Positions 56,164-64,000 of a stretch of 64,000 bases of DNA are shown here, piece by piece (the stretch's first letter is position 1; the number at the start of each line of letters is the position of its first letter). The stretch is from an uncultured Collinsella sp. (lineage in GTDB: Bacteria > Actinomycetota > Coriobacteriia > Coriobacteriales > Coriobacteriaceae), in NCBI GenBank assembly GCA_934668875.1, contig CAKUON010000010.1:59070-123069 (forward strand). Reading direction: 5' to 3'. A model generated the notes under the pieces. It was not told the origin of the DNA, made no database searches, and saw only the letters and a program-made list of their open reading frames with translations. Made by a program: the position numbers and the translations under genes.

Positions 56164-56556
56164 ATGCGTATCCGCATCGTGTGCCCCGTGAGCTGCGCCT
56201 ATGAGGGCGACGCTGCGTTTGTGTCGATTCCGTCCACGGATGGCGAGTTTGGCGTTCTGCCTGCTCACTCCAGCGAGATCTGCACGATCGACCGCGGTTA
56301 CGTTCGCGTTTCCGATAAGGCCATGGGCACTGTCGACCACACGTTTGCCGTGGCCGGCGGCTATGCCCAGGTTGCGGACGATGTCGTGACCGTTCTCGCC
56401 GAGCGCGCTTGCGATTTGGCGACCGTCGATGCCGACAAGCTTAAAGCTGATATTCAAGGTTTTGAAGAGAAGCTGGGTAATTTGTCGGAGGATGATGCAC
56501 GCCGCGCCTACCTCTATAATGAAATCGCATGGTGTAAGCTCAAGCTTGCCCAATAG
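56164..56556 (+). CDS. atpC: ATP synthase F1 subunit epsilon
   Basis: The 130-residue protein has the N-terminal beta-barrel of epsilon (FVSIPSTDGEFGVLPAHSSEI) and a short C-terminal helical hairpin. It is the last gene of the operon and is followed by a strong terminator. Confidence 0.95.
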   Translation: MRIRIVCPVSCAYEGDAAFVSIPSTDGEFGVLPAHSSEICTIDRGYVRVSDKAMGTVDHTFAVAGGYAQVADDVVTVLAERACDLATVDADKLKADIQGFEEKLGNLSEDDARRAYLYNEIAWCKLKLAQ

Positions 56557-56592
56557 TCAAACGATTTAGCGTTCGACCATTTGCGAACACAT

Positions 56593-56631
56593 CATGCCCG
56601 GGATGGCCCAGCCACCCCGGGCATGCTTTTT
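56593..56631 (+). terminator. Rho-independent terminator of the atp operon
   Basis: CATGCCCGGG pairs perfectly with CCCGGGCATG around a 13-base loop, followed by CTTTTT. It ends just 13 bases before the TTG start of murA, so murA must be transcribed by read-through or from a promoter upstream of or inside atpC. Confidence 0.9.
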
Positions 56632-56644
56632 GAAAGGGTAGACC

Positions 56645-57928
56645 TTGGATATTATCCGCGTTGAGGGTGGCCACGCCATCGGAGGCTCCGTGCCCGTCTC
56701 GGGTGCCAAGAACTCCGCGCTCAAACTCATGGCGGCAACGCTTCTGGCGCCGGGCAAGACGACGCTGCAGAACGTGCCCGATATTTCCGATGTTCACGTG
56801 ATGGGCAAGGTGCTCAAGGGCATGGGCGCTACGATCGATGTCCTCGACGAGCACACGCTCGAGATCGATACCTCTCAGGTCGATTCTTGGGAGGCCCCCT
56901 ACGAGCTCGTTGCCAAGATGCGTGCTTCCACCGCCGTCATGGGACCCCTGCTGGGCCGCTTCCATCGCGCCAAGATTGCCATGCCGGGCGGCTGCAACCT
57001 GGGTGCTCGCAAGATCGATATGCACATTCTGGGTCTCGAGGCCCTGGGCGTTGAGTTTGATACCGCTCACGGTTACATCAACGCTAATGCGCCCCAAGGT
57101 CTGCGCGGTACCACCGTCACGCTCGAGTTCGCCAGCGTCGGTGCGACCGAGAACCTCATCATGGCCTCTGTGCGCGCACAGGGCACCACGGTTATCGACA
57201 ATGCCGCCCGCGAGCCCGAGATTGTCGATCTCGCCAACATGCTCAACGAGATGGGCGCCAAGATTGTAGGCGCCGGTACGCCCGTCGTGACTATCGAAGG
57301 CGTGGAAGAGCTCCATCCCGTTACCCATCGCGTGGTGGGCGACCGCATCGAGGCCGGTACCTTTATCGTTGCCGGTGCGTTGATGGCCGACGATCGCGGT
57401 GTCGATGTCACGGGCTTTTGCCCCATTCACTTGGGCATGGTGCTCAAGAAGATGGAGCTCATGGGTATCGACTGCGAGCGCGTCGAGGATGGCGTCCATG
57501 TGAACCGTGCCGAGCGTATCAAGCCGGTCGACATCCAGACGCTTCCGTTCCCCGGCTTCCCGACGGACATGCAGGCGCAGATTATGGTGCTCTCCGCCCT
57601 TGCCGACGGCAGTTCCGTTATTACCGAGAACATCTTCGAGAATCGCTTTATGTTTGCCTCTGAGCTGGTGCGCATGGGTGCCGACATTCGTATCGAGAGC
57701 CATCATGCCATGATTCATGGCGTCAAGGGCTTCTCGGGTGCACAGGTTACCTCGCCCGATCTGCGTGGCGGAGCGGCCCTCGTCGTAGCGGGCTTGATCG
57801 CCGACGGGACGACCGAGGTTTCGGCCATCCATCATATCAAGCGCGGCTACGAGCGGTTTGTCGAAAAGCTGCAGGCGCTCGGCGCGCATGTCGAGCATGC
57901 TACCGTCCCCGATCCCGTCATCTACTAA
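56645..57928 (+). CDS. murA: UDP-N-acetylglucosamine 1-carboxyvinyltransferase
   Basis: The TTG start follows AAAGGG. The 427-residue protein has Lys22/Asn23 in SGAKNSALK, and the reactive Cys117 in PGGCNLGARKIDMH, the residue attacked by fosfomycin. It adds enolpyruvate to UDP-GlcNAc as the first committed step of peptidoglycan synthesis. The next gene is an LCP ligase-type protein, also a wall function. Confidence 0.96.
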   Translation: MDIIRVEGGHAIGGSVPVSGAKNSALKLMAATLLAPGKTTLQNVPDISDVHVMGKVLKGMGATIDVLDEHTLEIDTSQVDSWEAPYELVAKMRASTAVMGPLLGRFHRAKIAMPGGCNLGARKIDMHILGLEALGVEFDTAHGYINANAPQGLRGTTVTLEFASVGATENLIMASVRAQGTTVIDNAAREPEIVDLANMLNEMGAKIVGAGTPVVTIEGVEELHPVTHRVVGDRIEAGTFIVAGALMADDRGVDVTGFCPIHLGMVLKKMELMGIDCERVEDGVHVNRAERIKPVDIQTLPFPGFPTDMQAQIMVLSALADGSSVITENIFENRFMFASELVRMGADIRIESHHAMIHGVKGFSGAQVTSPDLRGGAALVVAGLIADGTTEVSAIHHIKRGYERFVEKLQALGAHVEHATVPDPVIY

Positions 57929-57940
57929 TACAGGTTGCCT

Positions 57941-59176
57941 ATGTTTAATAAAAAGCCCCTCGCGGATACCACCGCCCGAAGACCCTCAACTGGTGCGCAG
58001 GCCAAGATCTATAGTCGCGATAACGTGGCTCGATATTCCGAGCGCGCTCGTCAACGTCGTCGTAGCCACACGATTCGTCACGTCGCGCTCATTGTCGTGC
58101 TTGGCGTGCTGCTGAGTGCCACTACCGCTGCCGGCCTGTGGTTTGCCACCATTATGGGCAAGCTCGGCGATTCTAATGTCATTACCGACAATCTGCGTCG
58201 GGTTCTGGTTGACACCGATGAGGCAAAGGATCCGTTCTACGTGCTGCTTCTTGGCACCGACGGCCGTCCGGGCGAGGATACGTATCGTGCCGACTCGATT
58301 ATCCTGGCACGCATCGACCCCACGCAAAAGCAGGCGACGCTCATTTCCGTTCCGCGCGACACCAAGGTCGAGTACAAGGGCGAGACCATGAAGATCAACG
58401 CCTGCCATACCGTTGGCGGCGCCGAGGCCATGGTCGAGGCGGTCAACGAGCTGTGCGGTGTTCAGATTTCCCACTATGCCGAGGTCAGCTTCGACGGTAT
58501 GCAGGCACTGATTGATTCGGTTGGCGGTATCGACATTAACGCAACCGATGATGTTGACGACCCTGAGCACCTGGATATTAAGATTACCGCTGGCCAGCAG
58601 CATATGGACGGTGCCACCGCCCTTACCTATGCCCGCTGCCGCTACACCTATGCCGACGGCGATTACACGCGCATGCGCCACCAGCGTCAGGTGCTTGGCG
58701 CCCTTGCCAACCAGATTCTCAATAACTTCGATGCCACGAAGATCTTTGGCCTGGTTAATTCGCTGTCCGATATGCTCGTAACCGATATGAGCGTTCAGGA
58801 TATCGTGGCTACGGTCAACGCCATGCGCGGTATGGATGTCGACGGTATCTACTCGGCCAACCTGCCCTCGTACGCCGACGACAGCACCATGATCGACGGT
58901 GTGAGCTACGTCTTTGTCTACGAGGACGAGCTCAAGGAAATGATGGAGCGCGTCGATGCCGGCAAGGATCCCAAGGGTCCCAACACCATGGGTCTTTCCG
59001 ACGGTTCCAGCTCTACGATCGGCGACCTGAACAACAACACGTCTGACGATTACGCAAACGGTACCGCAACCTCATCGGTCAGCTCTGACGATTCCGATGA
59101 CTCAAGCGATTCGAGCGATTCGGACTACTACGAAGAGCCCACCGGCGACGGCAACGGCTACGAAGCCAACTACTAA
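57941..59176 (+). CDS. LytR-CpsA-Psr (LCP) family protein
   Basis: ATG at 57941 is preferred over TTG at 57935. The 411-residue protein has a basic cytoplasmic N-terminus, one membrane helix (about residues 45-70) and an LCP domain with YRADSIILARIDP, SVPRDTKV and DYTRMRHQRQVL. LCP enzymes attach teichoic-acid-like or capsule polymers to peptidoglycan. The C-terminus is a Ser/Asp-rich tail ending DSDYYEEPTGDGNGYEANY. Confidence 0.92.
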   Translation: MFNKKPLADTTARRPSTGAQAKIYSRDNVARYSERARQRRRSHTIRHVALIVVLGVLLSATTAAGLWFATIMGKLGDSNVITDNLRRVLVDTDEAKDPFYVLLLGTDGRPGEDTYRADSIILARIDPTQKQATLISVPRDTKVEYKGETMKINACHTVGGAEAMVEAVNELCGVQISHYAEVSFDGMQALIDSVGGIDINATDDVDDPEHLDIKITAGQQHMDGATALTYARCRYTYADGDYTRMRHQRQVLGALANQILNNFDATKIFGLVNSLSDMLVTDMSVQDIVATVNAMRGMDVDGIYSANLPSYADDSTMIDGVSYVFVYEDELKEMMERVDAGKDPKGPNTMGLSDGSSSTIGDLNNNTSDDYANGTATSSVSSDDSDDSSDSSDSDYYEEPTGDGNGYEANY

Positions 59177-59340
59177 GTTACGCGGTTTTACCAAACCGCG
59201 TAACCGCTTGACGCTGCGCGGGCCGCATTTGGACAATCTGACGTTCAACTTCAAGGGCGCGACCAGAAGGTCAGCGCCCTTTCGTTTCACGTCACCTTGT
59301 CTCAAATGCGACCCGCTCGCTGCCCGTCCTCAACCTGCGA
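59177..59340 (-). repeat. Structured repeat element, copy 2 of 3
   Basis: It begins at the base after the LCP stop codon. The 28-base end hairpin is identical to copy 1. The long stem pairs 59218-59236 with 59297-59315, with one bulged T. The inner stem is TGACGT/ACGTCA. The central hairpin is AAGGGCGC-GACC-AGAA-GGTC-A-GCGCCCTT. The 3' flank CCGTCCTCAACCTG also matches copy 1. Confidence 0.82.
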
Positions 59341-59344
59341 CGTT

Positions 59345-59460
59345 AGTCATTGGGGACGTTCTTAAACGACTGGTCAAAGGGGACACTCTTGATGCACTTG
59401 GCACTTGGGGACGTTCCTTATGTGCCGGCAGTTTGGGACACTCCTTGCTTCAAGAGGCTG
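59345..59460. repeat. GGGGAC repeats after the LCP gene
   Basis: The first 47 bases match 37628-37674 at 45 positions (AGTCATTGGGGACG onward). Further units CACTTGGGGACGTTCC and TTTGGGACACTCC follow. No gene is seen here. Confidence 0.75.
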
Positions 59461-59490
59461 GCGCGCGTCAACCTGTTCTCATTGCAGCAA

Positions 59491-59526
59491 AAAAATCGCC
59501 CCGTTCTCGGTTGAGGACGGGGCGGT
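59491..59526 (-). terminator. Terminator of pepT
   Basis: AAATCGCCCCGTTCTC and GAGGACGGGGCGGTTT pair over 16 bases (two G-T) around GGTT. On the minus strand a run of seven T follows, so it ends pepT transcription. Confidence 0.9.
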
Positions 59527-59553
59527 TTGTCTTTTAGGCTTGAGCGGCCAGGC

Positions 59554-60801
59554 TTATGCAAAGCGGGCGACGAGCTCCTGGAGCACGTCGGTCATCTTGA
59601 CGAGCGAACTGACCGGGACGAACTCGTTGACGCCGTGGTAGCAATAGCCGCCGGTGGAAAGGTTGGGGCAGGGCAGACCGCGGAACGACAGCTGCGCGCC
59701 GTCGGTGCCGCCGCGAATCGGCAGCACTTGGGGCTCAACGCCGCAGGCAAGGTAGGCTTCCTTGGCAACATCAATGAGCTCGGGATAGTCACGAACGATC
59801 TCAGCCATATTTCGATACTGCTGCTTAATCTCGACCGTCACGCGCTCCTCACCCAGACGCTGGTTGAGCATCGAGGCGGCGGCATCAATAAGGTCGAGTT
59901 TCTGCTGGAACTTGGCGGCATCGTGATCACGGACGATATAGCGCGCCGTGGCGTGATCGACGGTCGCAGATACACCCTCAAGGTGATAAAAGCCCTCGTA
60001 GCCTTCCGTATACTCCGGGCGCTGCACGTAGGGGAGCAACGCGTTGAAGTCGCAGAACAGATTGCCTGCGTTGACCATACGGCCCTTGGCGTCGCCCGGG
60101 TGGATGGACTGGCCCTCAAAGCGGATGGTCGCCTCGGCGGCGTTAAAGCACTCCCACTCCAGCTCGCCGATGGGGCCGCCGTCGACCGTGTAGGCGTACT
60201 TGCAGCCAAAGGTATCGATATCCAACAGCTCGGCTCCGTGACCGATCTCCTCGTCAGGGCAGAAGCAAATGCCGAGTGCGGGATGGGGCAGAGAGGGGTC
60301 CTGAGCGATACGCGCGACAAGCGACATGATCTCGGCGACGCCTGCCTTGTCGTCCGCGCCCAGCAGCGTGGTGCCATCGCTGCAGACCAGGTCCTCACCC
60401 GCGAGGTCGTTCAGGGCGGGAAGCTTGGCGGTACTCATGGCAACGGGCTTACCGTCAACCGTGCCGCAGACCAGATCGCCGCCTTCGTAGTGTACGATGT
60501 GCGGCTTCACGCCGGCGCCCGGTGCAACTTCGGTGGTGTCGAGATGGGCGATCAAGCCCAGGGCGGGCTTGTCCTCAGCGCCCGCACTTGCGGGGATATG
60601 CGCGCAGACATAGGCGTGCTCGGTCACGTGGGCATCTTTTGCACCAAGCTCGCGCAGCTCTTCAACCAGCACGTTGGCAAGGTCAAACTGAACGGCGCTC
60701 GAGGGTACCTGGTCGCAGTTTGCATCCTCGGACTGCGTGTTGATCTGGACGTAGCGCAAAAAGCGCTCGAGGACATCGGGGCTCGTGGTGGTGTTTTCCA
60801 T
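59554..60801 (-). CDS. pepT: Tripeptide aminopeptidase (peptidase T)
   Basis: The start at 60801 follows TTGGAG and gives 415 residues, the normal PepT length; a longer frame to 60897 is rejected. Zinc motifs are LIAHLDTTEVAPG, LLGADDKAGVAEI, and CPDEEIGHGAEL. It releases N-terminal residues from tripeptides in the cytoplasm. Confidence 0.93.
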   Translation of the reverse strand: MENTTTSPDVLERFLRYVQINTQSEDANCDQVPSSAVQFDLANVLVEELRELGAKDAHVTEHAYVCAHIPASAGAEDKPALGLIAHLDTTEVAPGAGVKPHIVHYEGGDLVCGTVDGKPVAMSTAKLPALNDLAGEDLVCSDGTTLLGADDKAGVAEIMSLVARIAQDPSLPHPALGICFCPDEEIGHGAELLDIDTFGCKYAYTVDGGPIGELEWECFNAAEATIRFEGQSIHPGDAKGRMVNAGNLFCDFNALLPYVQRPEYTEGYEGFYHLEGVSATVDHATARYIVRDHDAAKFQQKLDLIDAAASMLNQRLGEERVTVEIKQQYRNMAEIVRDYPELIDVAKEAYLACGVEPQVLPIRGGTDGAQLSFRGLPCPNLSTGGYCYHGVNEFVPVSSLVKMTDVLQELVARFA

Positions 60802-60921
60802 AAAGACCGCTCCAATCTTGGTCGTCGTGTGCAACAAGAACTCTAGCACGGTATGCCACGGCATACCACGACGCTTGGATGGGGTAGAATCAGCCATTGA
60901 ATGCAGAAGGGACGGAAGATC

Positions 60922-61344
60922 ATGGATACGACAAATAGCTCGCGCGAACTACATCTGACGGTGGCGAACGAAGACTACTTGGAGTGCATGGTTCGCATTG
61001 AAAGCGAAGAGGGGGAAACCAACGGCGTGCGATCGGTCGACATCGCGCAGCGCCTTGGCGTCTCCAAGGCATCGGTCAATAAAGCGGTTTCGGCGCTCAA
61101 GGCATCCGAGCTTGTCGAGCAATCGCACTACGGCAAGGTAATCCTGACCGATCGTGGCCGCGAGGTTGGCACGGCTATCTGGTACCGCCATCGCCTCATC
61201 CGTACGTTTTTGGTTCAGGAGCTCGGTGTCGAATTTGAGCGAGCCGATTCCGAGGCCTGCATGATGGAGCATGCGCTATCCGAGGACACGATGAACCGCT
61301 GGCTCGCCTATCTCGAAAAGCAGGGAATCAGCGTCGAGGAATAG
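60922..61344 (+). CDS. DtxR/MntR-type metal-dependent regulator
   Basis: ATG at 60922 is chosen over 60901 (GGAAG just before). The 140-residue protein has the DtxR N-terminal HTH (RSVDIAQRLGVSKASVNKAVSALKASELVEQ) and a metal-binding dimer domain with DSEACMMEHALSEDTMNRW. It lacks the SH3-like third domain, as in MntR. It likely represses metal-uptake genes elsewhere; none is adjacent. Confidence 0.85.
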   Translation: MDTTNSSRELHLTVANEDYLECMVRIESEEGETNGVRSVDIAQRLGVSKASVNKAVSALKASELVEQSHYGKVILTDRGREVGTAIWYRHRLIRTFLVQELGVEFERADSEACMMEHALSEDTMNRWLAYLEKQGISVEE

Positions 61345-61354
61345 CGGGATATAT

Positions 61355-62248
61355 ATGGATACGAGTTATTACAACCGCTTTGGTGCCGAGGAACTTGCGC
61401 GCCGCTTGTCGAGCGAGACCTTGTTGGCGCAGGGCCCCATGGGCAGTGTTCTGTTGAGTGAGTACGATGCCGCCGACATTCCACCGGCGTTTTGGAATCT
61501 GGCAGAGCCGCAGACCGTTTCTCGTATCCATCGCTTGTATGTCGCCGCCGGCGCGCAGGTGCTCATTACCAACACCTTTCAGGCATCGAGCTATGCCCTC
61601 AAGCACGACCAGATTTCGCCGTCCGTGGCGGAGGTCAATCGCGGGGCCGTCGACGATGCCCGCCAGGCGCACCCTCAGCTGCTGCTGGGCTCGATGGGCC
61701 CGATCGGTATTGAGTGGTTTGCCGAGGACTCTGCCGAGTATCGTGAAATCCGCGGCATTGCGCGCGAACAGGCGCACGCCTTGCTCAATGCTGGTGTTGA
61801 CGGTCTGCTGATCGAGACGGTGACGTCTATCCGTAATCTGCAGCCCATGCTTGCCGGCGTCCGAGATGCCGCCGACGGCATGCCTGTTCTGGTGAGTTTT
61901 GTCGTTGACGATAAAGGCGACCTGCTGGGCGATGGCCTCAACATCGAGGCAGCCGTTTTGTACGCCGAAAAACACGGCGCAAACTCGGTTGGTGTTAATT
62001 GCTGTTCGCTTGCGGCCGCGAACGCGGCGGTGCCCAGGATGGTTGCATCGGCGACTACTCCCGTCACGGTGCGTCCCAACGTGGGCGATCCGGTCCAGAC
62101 TCAGGATGGCCCCGTATGGCACGAGAGCCCCGAAGCTTTCGCGCGCGCATGCATCGAATGGAGGCATGCCGGTGCCGCAATGGTGGGCAGTTGCTGTGGA
62201 ACCACGGCAATCACTACGGCAGCGATGGCCGAGGCGCTCGATATATAA
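61355..62248 (+). CDS. Homocysteine S-methyltransferase family protein
   Basis: The 297-residue protein has the zinc-binding cysteines of the methyltransferase barrel: VNCCSLAAA near residue 212 and GSCCGTT near residue 285. QGPMGSVLL and ITNTFQASSYAL complete the pattern. It matches the homocysteine-binding module of MetH rather than a full cobalamin enzyme. It is ten bases downstream of the DtxR-type gene. Confidence 0.85.
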   Translation: MDTSYYNRFGAEELARRLSSETLLAQGPMGSVLLSEYDAADIPPAFWNLAEPQTVSRIHRLYVAAGAQVLITNTFQASSYALKHDQISPSVAEVNRGAVDDARQAHPQLLLGSMGPIGIEWFAEDSAEYREIRGIAREQAHALLNAGVDGLLIETVTSIRNLQPMLAGVRDAADGMPVLVSFVVDDKGDLLGDGLNIEAAVLYAEKHGANSVGVNCCSLAAANAAVPRMVASATTPVTVRPNVGDPVQTQDGPVWHESPEAFARACIEWRHAGAAMVGSCCGTTAITTAAMAEALDI

Positions 62249-62253
62249 AGGGC

Positions 62254-62282
62254 AAAACCGCTCCATACGGGGCGGTTTTTTT
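62254..62282 (+). terminator. Rho-independent terminator after the methyltransferase gene
   Basis: AAAACCGCTCC and GGGGCGGTTTT pair over eleven bases (one G-T) around ATAC, followed by TTT. Confidence 0.9.
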
Positions 62283-62406
62283 ATTGCCTGCATGTCCTCG
62301 GCAGCATTTGCCCAAATGGTGAATGCTGGTGCCGGCAGGTTGCCGAGTGCATGTTGCGGGTATACCCCATGCGTACCATGATCCAAACACTGTGAGGTGT
62401 CTGCGC

Positions 62407-63807
62407 GTGTGCGCGATAATTCATTTTGGAACTGACGGTTGGCGCGCTCGCGTCGATGAGGACTTCACTGCCGATAACGTTGCCCGTATCGCCGATGCCG
62501 TCGGCGAGTTGTGGCAAAAGATCAATCCGGGCAAAACGGTATATATAGGGTTCGACACTCGGCCCCTGGCGCGCGAGTTCGCTGAGCTTGCGGCGGGTGT
62601 GCTAGCAGCGCACGGGCTAGACGCTGTGCTCGCTTCGCGACCTGTTCCGACCCCTGCCCTTACGTGGGCGGCGGCTTATGACGGTGAGGCGTGCGGCGCG
62701 CTCATGGTGACGGGGTCCCATCATCCGCAGGGTTATCTGTGTCTCAAGATTCGCATGGGTGACGGCTCAACCGCCAACCAGGATGTCATCGAAGAGCTCG
62801 AAGAGACCATGGCTCCCGAGCCAATGGGGATCGAGGGGCAATATCGCACCGCGGATATCATTCCTGACTATATGCAGGCGGTGGCATCATTTGTCGATGC
62901 CGAAGCCATCCGCGCCGCGCACTTGCGCGTGGTTGTCGATCCCATGGGCGGCGCGGCCCAGGGATATCTTGCCGACCTGCTGCGGGAGCTAGGCGTCGAG
63001 GTGCACGAGATTCATGCCGGACGGTCATCCGATCAAGAGGACATTTGCCCCGACCCTGTTGAGCCGTGGGTGGACGCTTGCGAGCGTGCGGTTGTCGAGG
63101 ACGGGGCGTGCGCGGGCCTGGTGACCGACGGCGACGCCGACCGTATCGGCGCGGTTGACGAGCGCGGCAGATATATACATCCGCATCAGATCATGGCGCT
63201 CGTTTTGGGCGACTTGGTTCAATTTCGTAATTTGGAGGGGCGCGTCGTCGTCAATCTTTCATGCTCGACGCTCGTGCGTCGCATTGCCGAGGCGCTTGGC
63301 TGCCGCGTGACCGTCAAACCAGTCGGTTTCAAATATATAGCGGCGGAGATGAAGAAGGGCGGCGTCCTCATAGGCGGCGAAGAAGCCGGTGGTATCGGCA
63401 TCGCCGCGCATATGCCCGAGCGCGATGGAATCCTCGCCTGTCTGATTCTGTGTGAGCTTATGGCAAAGACGGACGCGCCTTTGGGCGTTCTGGTTGACCA
63501 ACTCGAGGCCAGTTTTGGTAAGACGAGTTACGGTCGACGCGATTTACGCCTTGAGGCCGAAGATGCCGAAACGTTACGAACCCTGCTGCCGGGTGTAAAC
63601 CCCAAGTCGATTTGTGGCAAGGTGCCGCAAAACGTTAGTCATATGGATGGCTTGCGTTTGGCATTCGAGGATGACACGTGGCTGCTGGTCCGTCCTAGCG
63701 GGACCGAACCAGTGGTGCGCGTCTACGCCGAGGGCTTCTCGGTGGAAGAACGTGATGAGTTGCTCGATGCTGGCTGTGCTTTAGCTAGGGGGACGTATCC
63801 GCTTTAA
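62407..63807 (+). CDS. Phosphoglucomutase/phosphomannomutase family protein
   Basis: GTG at 62407 follows GAGGTG. The 466-residue protein has the N-terminal FGTDGWRA, the phosphoserine loop VTGSHHPQGY (Ser104; usual form TASHNP), the metal loop DGDADRIGA and the C-terminal phosphate loop RPSGTEPVVRVYAEG. All four domains are present. Which hexose phosphate is preferred cannot be told. Confidence 0.92.
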   Translation: MCAIIHFGTDGWRARVDEDFTADNVARIADAVGELWQKINPGKTVYIGFDTRPLAREFAELAAGVLAAHGLDAVLASRPVPTPALTWAAAYDGEACGALMVTGSHHPQGYLCLKIRMGDGSTANQDVIEELEETMAPEPMGIEGQYRTADIIPDYMQAVASFVDAEAIRAAHLRVVVDPMGGAAQGYLADLLRELGVEVHEIHAGRSSDQEDICPDPVEPWVDACERAVVEDGACAGLVTDGDADRIGAVDERGRYIHPHQIMALVLGDLVQFRNLEGRVVVNLSCSTLVRRIAEALGCRVTVKPVGFKYIAAEMKKGGVLIGGEEAGGIGIAAHMPERDGILACLILCELMAKTDAPLGVLVDQLEASFGKTSYGRRDLRLEAEDAETLRTLLPGVNPKSICGKVPQNVSHMDGLRLAFEDDTWLLVRPSGTEPVVRVYAEGFSVEERDELLDAGCALARGTYPL

Positions 63808-63896
63808 CCATGAGACTGCCTTATATAAAGAGATGCTCGGCGAGCGGTAGGTAACGGCTGGCAAACGTTGGTCGGATTCAAAGATGTGTAGGAAAT

Positions 63897-64000
63897 GTGT
63901 ACGACCAGATTCCCGCCCCCGGGGCCCCTCCGGTCTGGCAATATATCTCCTTGCCGCGCGGCCCGGTCGGACCGGATCAGCCGCGGGGCGTGCACCTTGA
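63897..64000 (+). CDS. Possible start of a gene running off the right edge
   Basis: A GTG at 63897 with AGGA four bases upstream opens a frame that stays open to the window end (VYDQIPAPGAPPVWQYISLP...). Codon use fits the neighbours. It is only 34 codons and unrecognised, so the call is tentative. Confidence 0.4.
   Translation, partial: MYDQIPAPGAPPVWQYISLPRGPVGPDQPRGVHL

Noticed and set aside
63804..63995. Minus-strand frame at the right edge
   Set aside because: Overlaps the end of the phosphohexomutase gene and the better plus-strand frame; no ribosome site or family pattern.

Overview
The window is high-GC DNA from a Gram-positive actinobacterium, most likely a gut Coriobacteriia of the Collinsella type. 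That reading is an inference. It rests on the PTS-heavy sugar genes, frequent GTG/TTG starts, the complete atpIBEFHAGDC operon followed by murA and an LCP-family gene, and many short palindromic repeats between genes. No rRNA, tRNA, CRISPR array, prophage or insertion sequence was seen.

Layout. 1-610: end of a GGDEF protein. 677-11057: an AraC-type regulator divergent from an eight-gene operon (PTS EIIBC, GH43, Dabb-like protein, NAD(P)-binding protein, GH1 6-phospho-beta-glucosidase, FGGY kinase, DUF4867-like protein, fucose/arabinose-type isomerase) that looks like import of a mixed hexose-pentose glycoside with entry of the pentose into the pentose-phosphate pathway. 11100-14307: an MFS exporter, an SDR and a LysR regulator. 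14440-18674: a MarR-controlled heterodimeric ABC exporter. 19120-20874: pyridoxamine kinase, a TIGR04076 protein and a low-molecular-weight phosphatase. 20935-24953: an RpiR regulator divergent from a GH4 6-phospho-alpha-glucosidase and an EIICB permease. 25186-28005: an AAA ATPase/DUF4143 gene with its own palindrome array, then an MFS transporter.

28167-34016 is the most unusual metabolic block. It holds an LpdD-like domain fused to a type-I isopentenyl-diphosphate isomerase fold, an SLC13-type anion permease, UbiD, UbiX and a MerR regulator. Together these look like a self-supplied prenylated-FMN decarboxylation module for an aromatic or similar acid. A second AAA ATPase/DUF4143 gene with a different palindrome array follows (34273-35589), then a membrane protein, an aldose-1-epimerase, a polar amino-acid ABC importer and an M20 peptidase.

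42569-63807 is mostly core genome: prfA, prmC (with a large Ala/Glu insert), a hicAB toxin-antitoxin pair, a Sua5 protein, glpK, upp, the ATP synthase operon, murA, an LCP protein, pepT, a DtxR-type regulator, a homocysteine methyltransferase and a phosphohexomutase.

The strongest candidate for something undescribed is a roughly 155-164 nt structured element present three times (18774, 43637, 59177). Its helices are almost completely different in sequence between copies but remain paired and keep the same single bulged base. The pattern of C-A versus G-U pairs suggests the RNA would be read from the minus strand. Other repeat classes are a TGTGACAAAGGGA palindrome abutting stop codons, GGGGAC-containing repeats (one of them translated inside the M20 peptidase), and four-half-site palindrome arrays upstream of both DUF4143 ATPases.
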